From Sphingobium sp. EP60837 (GTDB lineage: Bacteria; Pseudomonadota; Alphaproteobacteria; Sphingomonadales; Sphingomonadaceae): a stretch of DNA of 64,000 bases. A program made the position numbers and the translations under genes. The notes beneath the pieces were generated by a model, which ran no database searches, was not told where the DNA came from, and saw only the letters and a list, made by a program, of their open reading frames with translations. How positions within the stretch are numbered: the first letter of the stretch is position 1; each line of letters starts with the position of its first letter. The stretch lies in assembly GCF_001658005.1 (NCBI RefSeq), contig NZ_CP015986.1:434001-498000 (forward strand), given 5' to 3'. Below, in pieces: positions 35,445 to 43,511 of the stretch.

Positions 35445-36140
35445 TTAGCGCCAACCTTTCGCCTTGGCGGCAGCTTCTCCCGCAGCGTCAGCAGGCGCAC
35501 CTTCGATCAGGGCATCAACTGTAGCGGTGACGCGAGCATCAGTGGAGGAAGCCTGGCGATAATCGCTTGTAGGGCCCTTCCCCGGTATCAGTTGCTGGAC
35601 TTGCCAGCCTTTGGTTTCACGGCAGGCTACTCCAGAAAGGGCGCTGCCCTCGAAGCTGCGGCACCAGCCGCCGCCCTTCCTCTGAAAGCTGAGTCCAATG
35701 CGGACGCCCGAGTCCTGCGGGATGGAGGCAAGTTGGGTATCGAGAGCGGAAGCGAGTTGCCCTTGTGCCATCATGACGCCATTGCTGACGGCAACGGGTC
35801 CTGCGGGCCCGCTTGAGATACGGCCGATACCCAGGCCCAGCAACAGGCTGGCCGCGATCGCACCGCCAATGCTCCAGCTGCGCCAGCGGGGCGCTGCGGG
35901 ACTGACCAAGCTAACAACCTTGGCGCTGTCCTCCAGCAGCGTGCGCATTGCCGGCGGCACCGGCTCGGCCTCGATCGGGGCATAATAGCTCGAAAGACGC
36001 GTGCGCAAGCGGCGGTGCATCTCCAGGCGTTCGGCGAGAGCGGAGTCTTCCGCCACCGCGCGATCGATGCGGCGACGGGTCACCTCGTCCAGTTCCCCAT
36101 CGACCCAGGCGATCAGCATGGCTTCATCAATGTCGGTCAT
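35445..36140 (-). CDS. Anti-sigma factor, single-pass membrane protein
   Basis: The 231-residue protein has a cytoplasmic N-terminal helical domain (AWVDGELDEVTRRRIDRAVAED-type, about 10-50) typical of anti-sigma factors. A transmembrane helix lies at about 92-108 (GGAIAASLLLGLGIG), followed by a periplasmic domain with two cysteines (WCRSF and VACRE) that may form a disulfide. The HxxxCxxC zinc motif of ZAS anti-sigmas is absent. It overlaps the sigma gene by four bases (ATGA), the usual arrangement. Release of the sigma factor by proteolysis or a periplasmic signal is expected but not shown. Confidence 0.87.
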   Translation of the reverse strand: MTDIDEAMLIAWVDGELDEVTRRRIDRAVAEDSALAERLEMHRRLRTRLSSYYAPIEAEPVPPAMRTLLEDSAKVVSLVSPAAPRWRSWSIGGAIAASLLLGLGIGRISSGPAGPVAVSNGVMMAQGQLASALDTQLASIPQDSGVRIGLSFQRKGGGWCRSFEGSALSGVACRETKGWQVQQLIPGKGPTSDYRQASSTDARVTATVDALIEGAPADAAGEAAAKAKGWR

Positions 36141-36625
36141 GCCGCTTCCCCCAACAGTTCAAGTAGGGCGCCGCGCCCCCGCACCAGACGCGAGGTGAGC
36201 GTGCCCATCGGGATGCCCAGAACCTCCGCCGCTTCCTTGTAAGACAGGCCCTCAACGAGCACGAGCGCAATGGCTTCGCGCTGCTCGTCCGGCAGAGCGT
36301 GCATCGCGCGATCGACGTCGGAGAGCATGACATGCGCCTCCACATCCCGGTCGCCGGCATGACCGACATGCTCGCCCGCCTCTTCCGGTGCAAAGGTCCG
36401 GGCGGCGCGCTGCCGCGAACGGCCCTCATCGATCCAGACATTACGCATGATCCGATACATCCAGCTGTCCAATCTCGTACCCGGCTGCCATTGATCGCGC
36501 GCCCGCAGCGCCTTTTCCAGCGCCGCCTGGCACAGATCGTCGCCGTCGGCACGATCCCGCGAGAGGCTGGCGGCAAAGCGCCGCAGCCGGGGCAGGATCG
36601 CCAACAGATCGCTCTCGAATGACAT
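36137..36625 (-). CDS. ECF-type RNA polymerase sigma factor
   Basis: The 162-residue protein contains sigma region 2 (about 10-75, with RRFAASLSRDRADGDDLCQAALEKAL and WMYRIMRNVWIDEGRSR). Region 4 (about 105-155) has ALPDEQREAIALVLVEGLSYKEAAEVLGIPMGTLTSRLVRGR. Region 3 is absent, which marks the extracytoplasmic-function class. GGAG lies five bases before the ATG. It is coupled to the anti-sigma gene and divergent from an S8 protease across a symmetric promoter-like element. Confidence 0.93.
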   Translation of the reverse strand: MSFESDLLAILPRLRRFAASLSRDRADGDDLCQAALEKALRARDQWQPGTRLDSWMYRIMRNVWIDEGRSRQRAARTFAPEEAGEHVGHAGDRDVEAHVMLSDVDRAMHALPDEQREAIALVLVEGLSYKEAAEVLGIPMGTLTSRLVRGRGALLELLGEAA

Positions 36626-36648
36626 CCGTTCTCCATTACATGGTCGAA

Positions 36649-36681
36649 GGATGAAACGGCCCTGCCCAAGCGTTTCATCCC
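36649..36681. promoter_or_regulatory. Symmetric ECF promoter candidate between sigma and S8 protease genes
   Basis: GGATGAAACG (36649-36658) and CGTTTCATCC (36671-36680) form a perfect 10-bp inverted repeat. Read on either strand it gives GGATGAAAC, 13 bases, CGTT, in the style of ECF -35 and -10 boxes. On minus it sits about 30 bases before the sigma start codon. On plus it reads toward the protease gene. The same spacing recurs at 38066-38092. Confidence 0.65.
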
Positions 36682-36783
36682 TGAAGCCACATCATCTATC
36701 GGAATTTTTTCGCGATGAAGCATTTTGCGGAGGACAGGATCGAAAAATTCGCGTCTGCGCAAGGCGGGAGTAAAGAGGCCGAT

Positions 36784-38031
36784 ATGAGATTGGGACGAAC
36801 CTGGATCGCCGTTGGTTTACTGCTGGCCGGGCCCGGTGCGCAGGCGCAATTATTGCCTTCTCCGGGCGGTGGGCTTGGACAGACGGCGGGCGTGGTACCC
36901 AACTTACTCAATCGGGTGGACGGGACGCTGGATGAAGCTGGGCCGGACCGGCTGAACCCGGCGCGGCTGGCCGAACGGCTTACTGCGGCACGGGCAGCGC
37001 GTATCGGCGACTTGCTGCGGCGGCATGGCGACAGCATCGAACTGGACGACCGGCGTGAGCCCGCGCGGCGTGGCGTCATCCTGCTGACCGGCGCGAAAAC
37101 AACAAGCATCGAGGCGCTACGCGGTGCAGGCTATGGCGTTGAGAGCGAGGCGCTGGAAGGCATTGAACTTCCCGTCACCCGCCTGATGGTCCCGCAGGGA
37201 CGCAGCCTGCCGCGCGCGTTGAAGCAAGTGCGATCAATCGCCCCCGAAGCCCAAGCGAGCGCAGACAACCTGTATTTCCCCAGCGGCGTGCTGACTATGG
37301 CGACAGCCGCGACGCTGGCGGGCGCAGGGTCCGTGCGCGGGCGCGCGGTGGGCTTGATCGATGGCGGGGTTGCGCGGCACGCGTCCCTGACCGGCGAGGT
37401 CGAGCAGCGCGGCTTTGTTCGCGGGGCGCCAAAGGCCAGTTCGCACGGAACAGCCGTGGCCTCCCTGATCAGCGGGACCGGAATTATTCGCGGCGCAGCG
37501 CCCGGCGCGCCGTTACTGGCAGCAGATGTCTATGGCGATGATCCGGCTGGCGGGAGCGCTTTCGCGATCGCCCGCGCGTTGGGCTGGATGGCGGCGCGAG
37601 GCGTCCCTGTCGTGACGGTGAGCTTGGTCGGACCAGACAATCCGCTGCTAGCTGGGGCGATACGGCTCGCCCGAGACAAGGGCGTCGCAATAGTAGCGGC
37701 CGTAGGGAATGACGGGCCTGCCGCTCCCCCCGCCTATCCCGCTTCCTACCCCGATGTAGTGGCCGTAACGGGCATAGATGGACGCGGGCGTCTGCTGCCA
37801 GAGGCGGGGCGCGCGCGCCACGTGGACTTTGCCGCACCGGGCGCCGACATGAATGCGGCTCGTAGCGATGGCGGCAAGGGACGGGTGCGCGGTACGTCTT
37901 TCGCAGCTCCCCTGGTGGCGGGACGTCTCTTTGCGGCGGGAAATATCGGCGCGCTGCGGATCGAGGCCAAGCCCGGCCAACGCGAGTTTGGCCGGGGCGT
38001 GATCTGTGGAAATTGCAGAAATATCGATTGA
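36784..38031 (+). CDS. S8 family (subtilisin-like) serine protease, exported
   Basis: The 415-residue protein has a signal peptide ending in AQA-Q (about residue 21). An N-terminal pro-domain-like region follows, then a subtilase domain with the triad D193 (GLIDGGV), H221 (SHGTAVASL) and S372 (GTSFAAP). The oxyanion Asn is in AAVGNDGPAA. The mature N-terminus reads QLLPSPGGGLG, close to that of the glycine-rich protein downstream. I prefer the ATG at 36784, which has AGAGG upstream and opens directly into the signal peptide. An ATG at 36715 would add 23 residues. It lies in the same regulatory block as the ECF pair and may process the anti-sigma or the glycine-rich protein. Confidence 0.88.
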   Translation: MRLGRTWIAVGLLLAGPGAQAQLLPSPGGGLGQTAGVVPNLLNRVDGTLDEAGPDRLNPARLAERLTAARAARIGDLLRRHGDSIELDDRREPARRGVILLTGAKTTSIEALRGAGYGVESEALEGIELPVTRLMVPQGRSLPRALKQVRSIAPEAQASADNLYFPSGVLTMATAATLAGAGSVRGRAVGLIDGGVARHASLTGEVEQRGFVRGAPKASSHGTAVASLISGTGIIRGAAPGAPLLAADVYGDDPAGGSAFAIARALGWMAARGVPVVTVSLVGPDNPLLAGAIRLARDKGVAIVAAVGNDGPAAPPAYPASYPDVVAVTGIDGRGRLLPEAGRARHVDFAAPGADMNAARSDGGKGRVRGTSFAAPLVAGRLFAAGNIGALRIEAKPGQREFGRGVICGNCRNID

Positions 38032-38065
38032 TTTTCATTGGTTTGAGAAATTTTTTGCGAGGCTT

Positions 38066-38092
38066 GGGATTAAACTGAAAGTGCGTCCCGTT
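38066..38092 (+). promoter_or_regulatory. ECF promoter candidate before the glycine-rich gene
   Basis: GGGATTAAAC (38066-38075) is followed after exactly 13 bases by CGTT (38089-38092). This is the same layout as the symmetric element at the sigma gene. It would give a leader of about 30 bases before the ATG at 38132. Confidence 0.6.
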
Positions 38093-38131
38093 CTCCTTTC
38101 ATCGGATCGACAACGAACAAGGAGACGATCG

Positions 38132-38821
38132 ATGAAAGCGAAGTTTTTTCTTGCCACAGCCTTCCTCGCCGCGCTGACGACGGCCCCTGCTTCCGCCCAA
38201 CTGCTTGGCGGCGGCGGCGGACTGGGTGGCGGTCTTGGCGGTACGCTGGGTGGCGTTGGCGGATCGCTCGGCGGCACGCTGGGCGGATCAGGCGGCGTCG
38301 GCCTCGATCGCAGCATCGACTTGCAGAATGGCCGGGTTAGCGCGAACGGCTCCGGTTCTGGCCGGGCCGACGGCTCAGCAGCCGGTTCAATCAGCCGCAA
38401 GGGCAAGAGCCGCAGCGCGAACGCATCGGGTTCGGCAAGCGGATCGGCAAGCGGCGGTCTGACTGCCGACACGCTGGGCACCAATGATATGGCCAATGCT
38501 GTGGGCAGCGTGCGTGACAGCGCCAGCCAGACAGCAGGCGCCACTCGGGACCGCGCGGTGACCGCCACCGCGGCAGCCCAGGGACAGGCGAGCGCCACTG
38601 CACAAGCGGCGCGTAACCGCGCCAGCACGGCAGCTAACGGCGCGGGTAGCGCAGCAGGCAGCGCGACGGGCGCCGCTCAATCTGGCGCGAGCAACGCAGG
38701 TGGTAATGCGGGTAATGCGCTGAACGGCGCGGCTTCACTCAGCGCTGCCGGACAGCTTTCGGGAAGCGGGCAAGCCTTCGGGTCGAACGATGGCGCGTCC
38801 TCCGGTCAGACGGAAGAATAA
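38132..38821 (+). CDS. Glycine/alanine/serine-rich exported protein
   Basis: The 229-residue protein has a clean signal peptide (cleavage after ASA, about residue 22). A glycine-rich block with repeated GG-L-GGTLGG units follows (about 24-55), then a Ser/Ala/Gly-rich low-complexity remainder with an Asp/Glu end. No domain is recognisable. AAGGAG lies eight bases before the ATG. The mature N-terminus (QLLGGGGGLGGG) resembles that of the neighbouring S8 protease. It could be a surface or matrix protein made under ECF control. A strong terminator follows. Confidence 0.8.
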   Translation: MKAKFFLATAFLAALTTAPASAQLLGGGGGLGGGLGGTLGGVGGSLGGTLGGSGGVGLDRSIDLQNGRVSANGSGSGRADGSAAGSISRKGKSRSANASGSASGSASGGLTADTLGTNDMANAVGSVRDSASQTAGATRDRAVTATAAAQGQASATAQAARNRASTAANGAGSAAGSATGAAQSGASNAGGNAGNALNGAASLSAAGQLSGSGQAFGSNDGASSGQTEE

Positions 38822-38895
38822 CCCTTTGCGGGGCGGCTCCCCCCACCTGACGGGCTTTCAGCCCGCCCCTCTCCGCCCCACCGTCTGACAAGGCA

Positions 38896-38931
38896 GGGCC
38901 GGTGATCTCGACGGATCACCGGCCCTTTTTT
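38896..38931 (+). terminator. Intrinsic terminator after the glycine-rich gene
   Basis: A perfect 12-bp stem (GGGCCGGTGATC/GATCACCGGCCC) with a 6-base loop is followed by six T (38926-38931). Confidence 0.9.
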
Positions 38932-38947
38932 CGCGCTTCCCCAACGG

Positions 38948-38983
38948 AAAAGCCGGCAGTCCTTCGAGGACGACCGGCTTTTT
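38948..38983. terminator. Bidirectional terminator between the glycine-rich gene and ctrA
   Basis: AGCCGG/CCGGCT and AGTCC/GGAC(G) pair around TTCG, flanked by A-runs on the left and T-runs on the right. This fits termination of ctrA on minus and backup termination on plus. Confidence 0.75.
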
Positions 38984-39007
38984 CTGCACTTGCAAGAAGC
39001 TATTTGA

Positions 39008-39715
39008 TCAGGCCACCTTAGTGGCGAAGTCCACCGCCTCATCCGGATCACGCAGCACATAACCACGGCCCCAGACAGTCTCGATATAATTGTCGCCGCC
39101 ACAGGCCAGCGCGAGCTTCTTGCGCAGCTTGCAGATGAAGACGTCGATGATCTTGAGTTCAGGTTCGTCCATGCCGCCATAGAGATGATTGAGGAACATC
39201 TCCTTGGTCAGTGTCGTGCCCTTGCGGAGCGAGAGCAGCTCCAGCATCGCATATTCCTTGCCGGTCAAATGGACGCGGTTACCATCGACTTCCACTGTCT
39301 TGGCGTCCAGGTTCACCGCCAGCTTGCCGGTGCGGATGACAGACTGCGAATGCCCCTTGGATCGGCGGACCACAGCGTGAATACGGGCGATCAACTCTTC
39401 GCGATGGAAGGGCTTGGTCACGTAATCGTCAGCGCCGAAGCCGAAGGAACGGACCTTGCTGTCCATCTCTGCAATGCCCGACAGGATCAACACCGGCGTC
39501 TGCACTTTGGCCGCGCGGAGCTTCTTCAGCACGTCGTAGCCGTGCATGTCCGGCAGGTTGAGGTCTAGGCAGATGATGTCGTAGTCATACAGCTTGCCGA
39601 GATCGAGGCCCTCTTCGCCCAGGTCGGTCGTGTAGACATTAAAGCCCTCGGTCGTGAGCATCAGCTCGATCGCCTTGGCGGTGGTCGGTTCGTCTTCGAT
39701 TAGCAGAACGCGCAT
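39008..39715 (-). CDS. ctrA: Cell-cycle response regulator CtrA
   Basis: CtrA is the OmpR-type master regulator of cell cycle, motility and replication genes in alphaproteobacteria. The 235-residue protein has a receiver domain with the phospho-acceptor D51 (CLDLNLPD), Thr/Lys switch residues ([14 protein letters not shown]) and a C-terminal winged helix. The latter has [34 protein letters not shown] and [12 protein letters not shown], nearly diagnostic for CtrA. Length is normal. Upstream lie a CtrA-like box and a cluster of GANTC sites, suggesting autoregulation and methylation control as in Caulobacter. The C-terminal tail ends DFATKVA, close to the double-alanine type ends linked to ClpXP turnover. 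Confidence 0.96.
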   Translation of the reverse strand: MRVLLIEDEPTTAKAIELMLTTEGFNVYTTDLGEEGLDLGKLYDYDIICLDLNLPDMHGYDVLKKLRAAKVQTPVLILSGIAEMDSKVRSFGFGADDYVTKPFHREELIARIHAVVRRSKGHSQSVIRTGKLAVNLDAKTVEVDGNRVHLTGKEYAMLELLSLRKGTTLTKEMFLNHLYGGMDEPELKIIDVFICKLRKKLALACGGDNYIETVWGRGYVLRDPDEAVDFATKVA

Positions 39716-39802
39716 GTGAAGCCCCTGTCCTTGCAGATCCCGTCAACCCCTCAGAACGGCGTCTGCTCCAATTCATTAACCAAAAAACTTCTGAAGGACA
39801 AA

Positions 39803-39821
39803 GGTTAATTTTTCGCTAACC
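39803..39821 (-). promoter_or_regulatory. CtrA-like binding box upstream of ctrA
   Basis: On the minus strand it reads TTAG, seven bases, TTAAC: one mismatch from the Caulobacter CtrA consensus TTAA-N7-TTAAC. It lies about 90 bases before the ctrA start, fitting autoregulation. Confidence 0.6.
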
Positions 39822-39834
39822 CGCAGAAATCCAC

Positions 39835-39906
39835 GAGTCGTGCGGAATTGAATCTATTTTAAAAGATTTTCAACCGAAGTGATTCAAATTGAGTCAAGAT
39901 AGATTC
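39835..39906. promoter_or_regulatory. Cluster of five GANTC (CcrM) sites upstream of ctrA
   Basis: GANTC occurs at 39835, 39850, 39881, 39891 and 39902, five times in 72 bases, in an AT-rich stretch. About one site per 256 bases would be expected by chance. The 39716-39922 gap holds no gene. Confidence 0.75.
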
Positions 39907-39922
39907 GCCTGTGCAACGATGC

Positions 39923-40816
39923 TCAGCAACCATGATGTTCCGCGATGAAATCAAGTAGCGCCTGCACACGAGCGGGCCGTAGTCGGGATGGCGGCGTCAC
40001 CAGGTGCAGGCCCAAAGGCGGCGGCCTCCAGTCGATCAATATTTCTTCCAACTCGCCCGATGCCAGCGCGTCTCCGACAATAAAATCGGGGAGCCTCGCA
40101 ATGCCGATCCCCGCGCGAAGAGCCGGCAACATCGCCTCACCACTGTTGACCGTGATCCGTGCCCTTACCTGGATGGTGACATTCTGCTGCCCTGGCCCAG
40201 AGAAACGCCACACGTCGGGCGTCGGGACATTTGCGTAGCAAAGGCAATCATGATCGCTGAGATCCGCGGGATGCGCTGGGCGCCCGCGCTCCACCAGATA
40301 ATCAGGCGAGGCGATGAGGTGCATGTTGACGTCGGCGAGACGCCGCGCGCGGAGTGAACTGTCGGGCATGTCCGCGATGCGGATGGTCGCGTCCAGCCCC
40401 ATGTCGATCATGTCGATGCGCGCGTCGGAAAGGTGGAGGTCCACATTGACGGCCGGGTGAAGCTTGGTGAATTCGGCGATCAGGGGAGCGACGCGAAGCA
40501 GGCCGAAGGTCATGGGTGCGCCAAGGCGAACCGTGCCCGAAAGTTCGGCTGTGTCGTCCCGCGCCGCTTCCTCGGCGGCCTGTCCCTCGGCCAGGATGCG
40601 GGCAGCATGGTCGGCCAGGCGCTTCCCGCTTTCGGTAAGGGCGAGACGACGGCTGGTACGGCTGAACAGGCTGGTCTCCAGATGCTGTTCAAGGCGAGTG
40701 ACCGCTTTCGACACGGTGGCCTTGGAAACGCTCAGCGCCTTGGCGGCATCCGTAAAGCTGCGGTGCTCCACCACGGCAGCAAAAATGGCCCAGGCTTCAA
40801 AGTCGGGAAGACGCAT
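39923..40816 (-). CDS. LysR-family transcriptional regulator
   Basis: The 297-residue protein has an N-terminal winged helix (FAAVVEHRSFTDAAKALSVSKATVSKAVTRLEQHLETSLFSRTSRRLALTESG-type) and a substrate-binding domain from about residue 90. It resembles the LysR members that repress or activate adjacent quinone-stress genes (pirin, WrbA). I place the start at 40816, where homology begins. An ATG at 40846 would add ten residues. It is divergent from the pirin gene, the usual LysR layout. Confidence 0.9.
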   Translation of the reverse strand: MRLPDFEAWAIFAAVVEHRSFTDAAKALSVSKATVSKAVTRLEQHLETSLFSRTSRRLALTESGKRLADHAARILAEGQAAEEAARDDTAELSGTVRLGAPMTFGLLRVAPLIAEFTKLHPAVNVDLHLSDARIDMIDMGLDATIRIADMPDSSLRARRLADVNMHLIASPDYLVERGRPAHPADLSDHDCLCYANVPTPDVWRFSGPGQQNVTIQVRARITVNSGEAMLPALRAGIGIARLPDFIVGDALASGELEEILIDWRPPPLGLHLVTPPSRLRPARVQALLDFIAEHHGC

Positions 40817-40820
40817 AAGG

Positions 40821-40856
40821 AAACAATCCGTTTCAATGCTGCTCATTTCAGAAACG
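40821..40856. promoter_or_regulatory. Candidate LysR operator
   Basis: GAAAC (40821-40825) and GTTTC (40831-40835) are inverted copies, and TTTC-A-GAAAC follows at 40847-40856. The repeated GAAAC/GTTTC units lie between the LysR and pirin genes. Confidence 0.4.
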
Positions 40857-40923
40857 ATCCTGATGGCTAAATTGATCGAAAGCAAGCGGGAATGGGTTCC
40901 CGCCTCATTGGAAAGGCACCGCA

Positions 40924-41643
40924 ATGACCATGACTGTGGACAACTCTATCGAACGCCGCCCCTTTGCGTCGCTGGGTCACGCCGACCATGGGTGGCTGAA
41001 CGCCCGCCACCATTTCTCCTTTGCCGACTACCATGATCCGGCCCGGATGGGCTGGGGTGCGATCCGCGTCTGGAACGATGATGAAATCGCGCCGCACACC
41101 GGCTTTCCGCCGCACCCGCATCGGGACATGGAAATCATCACTTATGTTCGCAAGGGCGCGATTACCCACCAAGACAGCCTGGGCAACAAGGGCCGTACCG
41201 AAGCGGGCGACGTTCAGGTGATGAGCGCCGGCACAGGCATTCGCCACTCCGAATATAATCTGGAAGGCGAAACGACGACCTTGTTCCAGATCTGGATCAT
41301 TCCCAAGGCACAGGGCGACGCTCCCAGTTGGGGAGCCAAGCCTTTTCCCAAGGGCGATCGGTCGGGACGGCTGGTGGTACTCGCCAGCGGTTATGACGAA
41401 GATCAGGACGCACTCCGGATCCGCGCCGATGCTCGCCTGCTGGGCGGCACGGTCAAGGCCGGCACGAGCGTCACCTATGACAGCGCGTATGGACGGCATC
41501 TTTATCTTGTGGCTGCGACGGGCCGGATAGAGATTGACGGCCAGACCTTCGAAGCCCGGGACGGCGCAGCCATTTTGGGCGGAAAGCCCATCACGATCAC
41601 CGCGATCGAAGATAGCGAAATCGTCCTGGTCGATAGCGAATAG
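40924..41643 (+). CDS. Pirin-family protein (quercetinase-like bicupin)
   Basis: The 239-residue protein has the pirin N-terminal cupin with metal ligands in HPHRDMEI and GIRHSEYN, and a C-terminal cupin-like half. Bacterial pirins such as YhhW oxidise quercetin or act as redox-sensitive metal proteins. The ATG at 40924 is followed closely by a second in-frame ATG. With the divergent LysR gene and the WrbA-type gene downstream it forms a common quinone/electrophile stress set. Confidence 0.92.
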   Translation: MTMTVDNSIERRPFASLGHADHGWLNARHHFSFADYHDPARMGWGAIRVWNDDEIAPHTGFPPHPHRDMEIITYVRKGAITHQDSLGNKGRTEAGDVQVMSAGTGIRHSEYNLEGETTTLFQIWIIPKAQGDAPSWGAKPFPKGDRSGRLVVLASGYDEDQDALRIRADARLLGGTVKAGTSVTYDSAYGRHLYLVAATGRIEIDGQTFEARDGAAILGGKPITITAIEDSEIVLVDSE

Positions 41644-41657
41644 GCCCACGGGCCTGA

Positions 41658-41700
41658 CGACCGCCTGCTCCCTTCACCCCCCATCTGGAGCAGGCGGTCG
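41658..41700 (+). terminator. Long hairpin between pirin and wrbA
   Basis: A perfect 14-bp stem (41658-41671 with 41687-41700) encloses a 15-base loop. No T-run follows directly, so it may attenuate or stabilise mRNA more than terminate. Confidence 0.5.
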
Positions 41701-41757
41701 CATCTTCGAAGAAACCTTTTTCAGTTCAATGCATTACATCTGATTGGAGATAGCCCC

Positions 41758-42357
41758 ATGGCGAAGGTACTCGTCCTTTACTATTCCTCCTACGGCCACA
41801 TCGAAACTATGGCGAAGGCCGTGGCGGAAGGTGTGGCATCCACAGGCGCTCAAGTCGATATCAGGCGAGTGCCTGAGACTGCTCCCCTGGAAGTTGCCCA
41901 AAATGCGGGGTTCAAGCTGGACCAGGACGCGCCCATTGCGACCGTGGCTGAATTGGCAGACTATGATGCGATCATCATCGGAACCGGCACCCGGTTCGGG
42001 CGCATGTCCAGTCAGATGGCGGCATTCCTGGATCAGGCGGGCGGCCTTTGGTCTCGCGGCGCCCTGAACGGCAAGGTGGGTGGCGCTTTCACTTCGACCG
42101 CCAGCCAGCATGGCGGGCAGGAAACGACGCTTTTTTCCATCATCACCAACCTGCTCCATTTCGGCATGGTGATCGTCGGGCTGGACTATGGTTTCACGGG
42201 ACAGATGGGCGTCGATAAGTTGCGCGGCGGTGCGCCCTATGGGGCGACAACCATTGCTCACAGCGACGGGAGCCGCCAGCCAGGCGAGGAGGAACTGGAA
42301 GGCGCACGATATCAGGGGCGGCGGATCGCGGAGACGGCGATCAAGCTGCAAGGTTAG
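41758..42357 (+). CDS. wrbA: NAD(P)H:quinone oxidoreductase WrbA
   Basis: WrbA is a flavodoxin-fold enzyme reducing quinones by two electrons, which avoids semiquinone radicals. The 199-residue protein has the FMN loop [18 protein letters not shown], the [24 protein letters not shown] segment and [12 protein letters not shown], as in type IV NQO. Length is normal. It follows pirin by about 115 bp with a hairpin between, and is closed by a strong terminator. Confidence 0.95.
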   Translation: MAKVLVLYYSSYGHIETMAKAVAEGVASTGAQVDIRRVPETAPLEVAQNAGFKLDQDAPIATVAELADYDAIIIGTGTRFGRMSSQMAAFLDQAGGLWSRGALNGKVGGAFTSTASQHGGQETTLFSIITNLLHFGMVIVGLDYGFTGQMGVDKLRGGAPYGATTIAHSDGSRQPGEEELEGARYQGRRIAETAIKLQG

Positions 42358-42419
42358 GAAAAGGCTGCACCCTCCTCTCAGTGCAGCAGTTGAGCCTTGG
42401 GTCGCAAGGCGCAACGATA

Positions 42420-42457
42420 GGGCCGGCGCACAGGATGGGTGCGCCGGCCCCTTTTTT
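42420..42457 (+). terminator. Intrinsic terminator after wrbA
   Basis: A 12-bp perfect GC stem (GGGCCGGCGCAC/GTGCGCCGGCCC) with a 7-base loop is followed by C and six T. It should also insulate the converging acyltransferase gene. Confidence 0.92.
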
Positions 42458-42459
42458 GC

Positions 42460-43446
42460 TCACAGGAAGATGCGTCGGCCCCAGCCGTTTGCGCGCAGAA
42501 AATAATAGAGGGCGCTAGGCAGCAACAGCGCGTGGATCAACAGCCAGGGCTTGGAAAAATAAGGCGACAGATAGTGTATCACCGCCACATGCAGATACAT
42601 GATGACGAGCGAGGCCCGCCCGATAGCTGCCAACCATCCGGCGACCGGGGCGATCCGAACCGAAAGCCGAAAGAGAAGCAGCGTGCTCGCGACGGCTGAA
42701 GCGATCGACAGCAAGGGCAAGCCATAGTCGGCCGCCTTCATGTTGAGCGTGGGCAAGACAGCGGAAAGCCCGGCGAGAGACAAGGCCGTGAGCGGCAACC
42801 ACATCCACCGTCGCCATGGAACGCGCTGCCATGCCGCGCCCACCCAGAGTAGGACCAGCGCCATCGGCACGGTGAGAGAGCCCAGCACTGATGCTCGCGT
42901 CACGTCGCCTACGATATAAGCCCCGATGAACGCGGGCACGATCGCAAGGGCCCAGCGGTGGTCGAGCGGATCGGGCCAACGAGCGGACACTGCATTGAAA
43001 ATTATGCGCGAGGCCATCAAGCAGGGCACGAACCAGAAGATGGTGAAAGGGCCGCGCAGCCAGGAACCGCCAAGCAGGACAGGCAGTAGATCTTGCGGCC
43101 ACTGGTCGAAAATCGGGCTGTTGCCTTTCGACGGTTCGATGATCGAGTCCGCTATGATCAGCAGTATGAGAAAAGCGGCATAGGGACGCATCTGCGAAAC
43201 CAACTGCCGGATCGCAAAGCGGGCAGGCGGCTGCGGCCGTGACAAAAAGCCTGACAGCAGAAAAAAGAGCGGCATGTGGAAGCTGTAAACAGCATCCCGC
43301 AGCGGGCCGCGCGTCCAGACATGCCCAGCCACTACGGCGATAATGCCGATGCCGCGCGCGACGTCGATCCACTCCAGCCGCCCGCCCCCGCGCACCCATT
43401 CGGATGCCGCGGACCGGGACTGGACCTCGTCCCCCCTGTTCTCCAT
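42460..43446 (-). CDS. Acyltransferase 3 family membrane protein
   Basis: The 328-residue protein has about ten hydrophobic helices. Its opening RLEWIDVARGIGIIAVVAGHVW carries the conserved His, with the next conserved stretch at YSFHMPLFFLLSGFL. This is the acyltransferase-3 (OafA/NodX-like) family, which O-acetylates or acylates surface sugars in the inner membrane. A GTG at 43455 could add three residues. The target sugar is unknown; the exopolysaccharide locus about 8 kb to the right is one candidate. Confidence 0.87.
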   Translation of the reverse strand: MENRGDEVQSRSAASEWVRGGGRLEWIDVARGIGIIAVVAGHVWTRGPLRDAVYSFHMPLFFLLSGFLSRPQPPARFAIRQLVSQMRPYAAFLILLIIADSIIEPSKGNSPIFDQWPQDLLPVLLGGSWLRGPFTIFWFVPCLMASRIIFNAVSARWPDPLDHRWALAIVPAFIGAYIVGDVTRASVLGSLTVPMALVLLWVGAAWQRVPWRRWMWLPLTALSLAGLSAVLPTLNMKAADYGLPLLSIASAVASTLLLFRLSVRIAPVAGWLAAIGRASLVIMYLHVAVIHYLSPYFSKPWLLIHALLLPSALYYFLRANGWGRRIFL

Positions 43447-43511
43447 GGCTTCCACGCCCTATAGGAAGCCGCGCGCGCGTCAATCATCCCCTATTATCCG
43501 GATACTGCCTC

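Noticed and set aside
39781..39922. Possible replication origin in the AT-rich GANTC stretch
   Set aside because: No DnaA-box cluster or origin-linked genes are visible; promoter control of ctrA explains the signals better.
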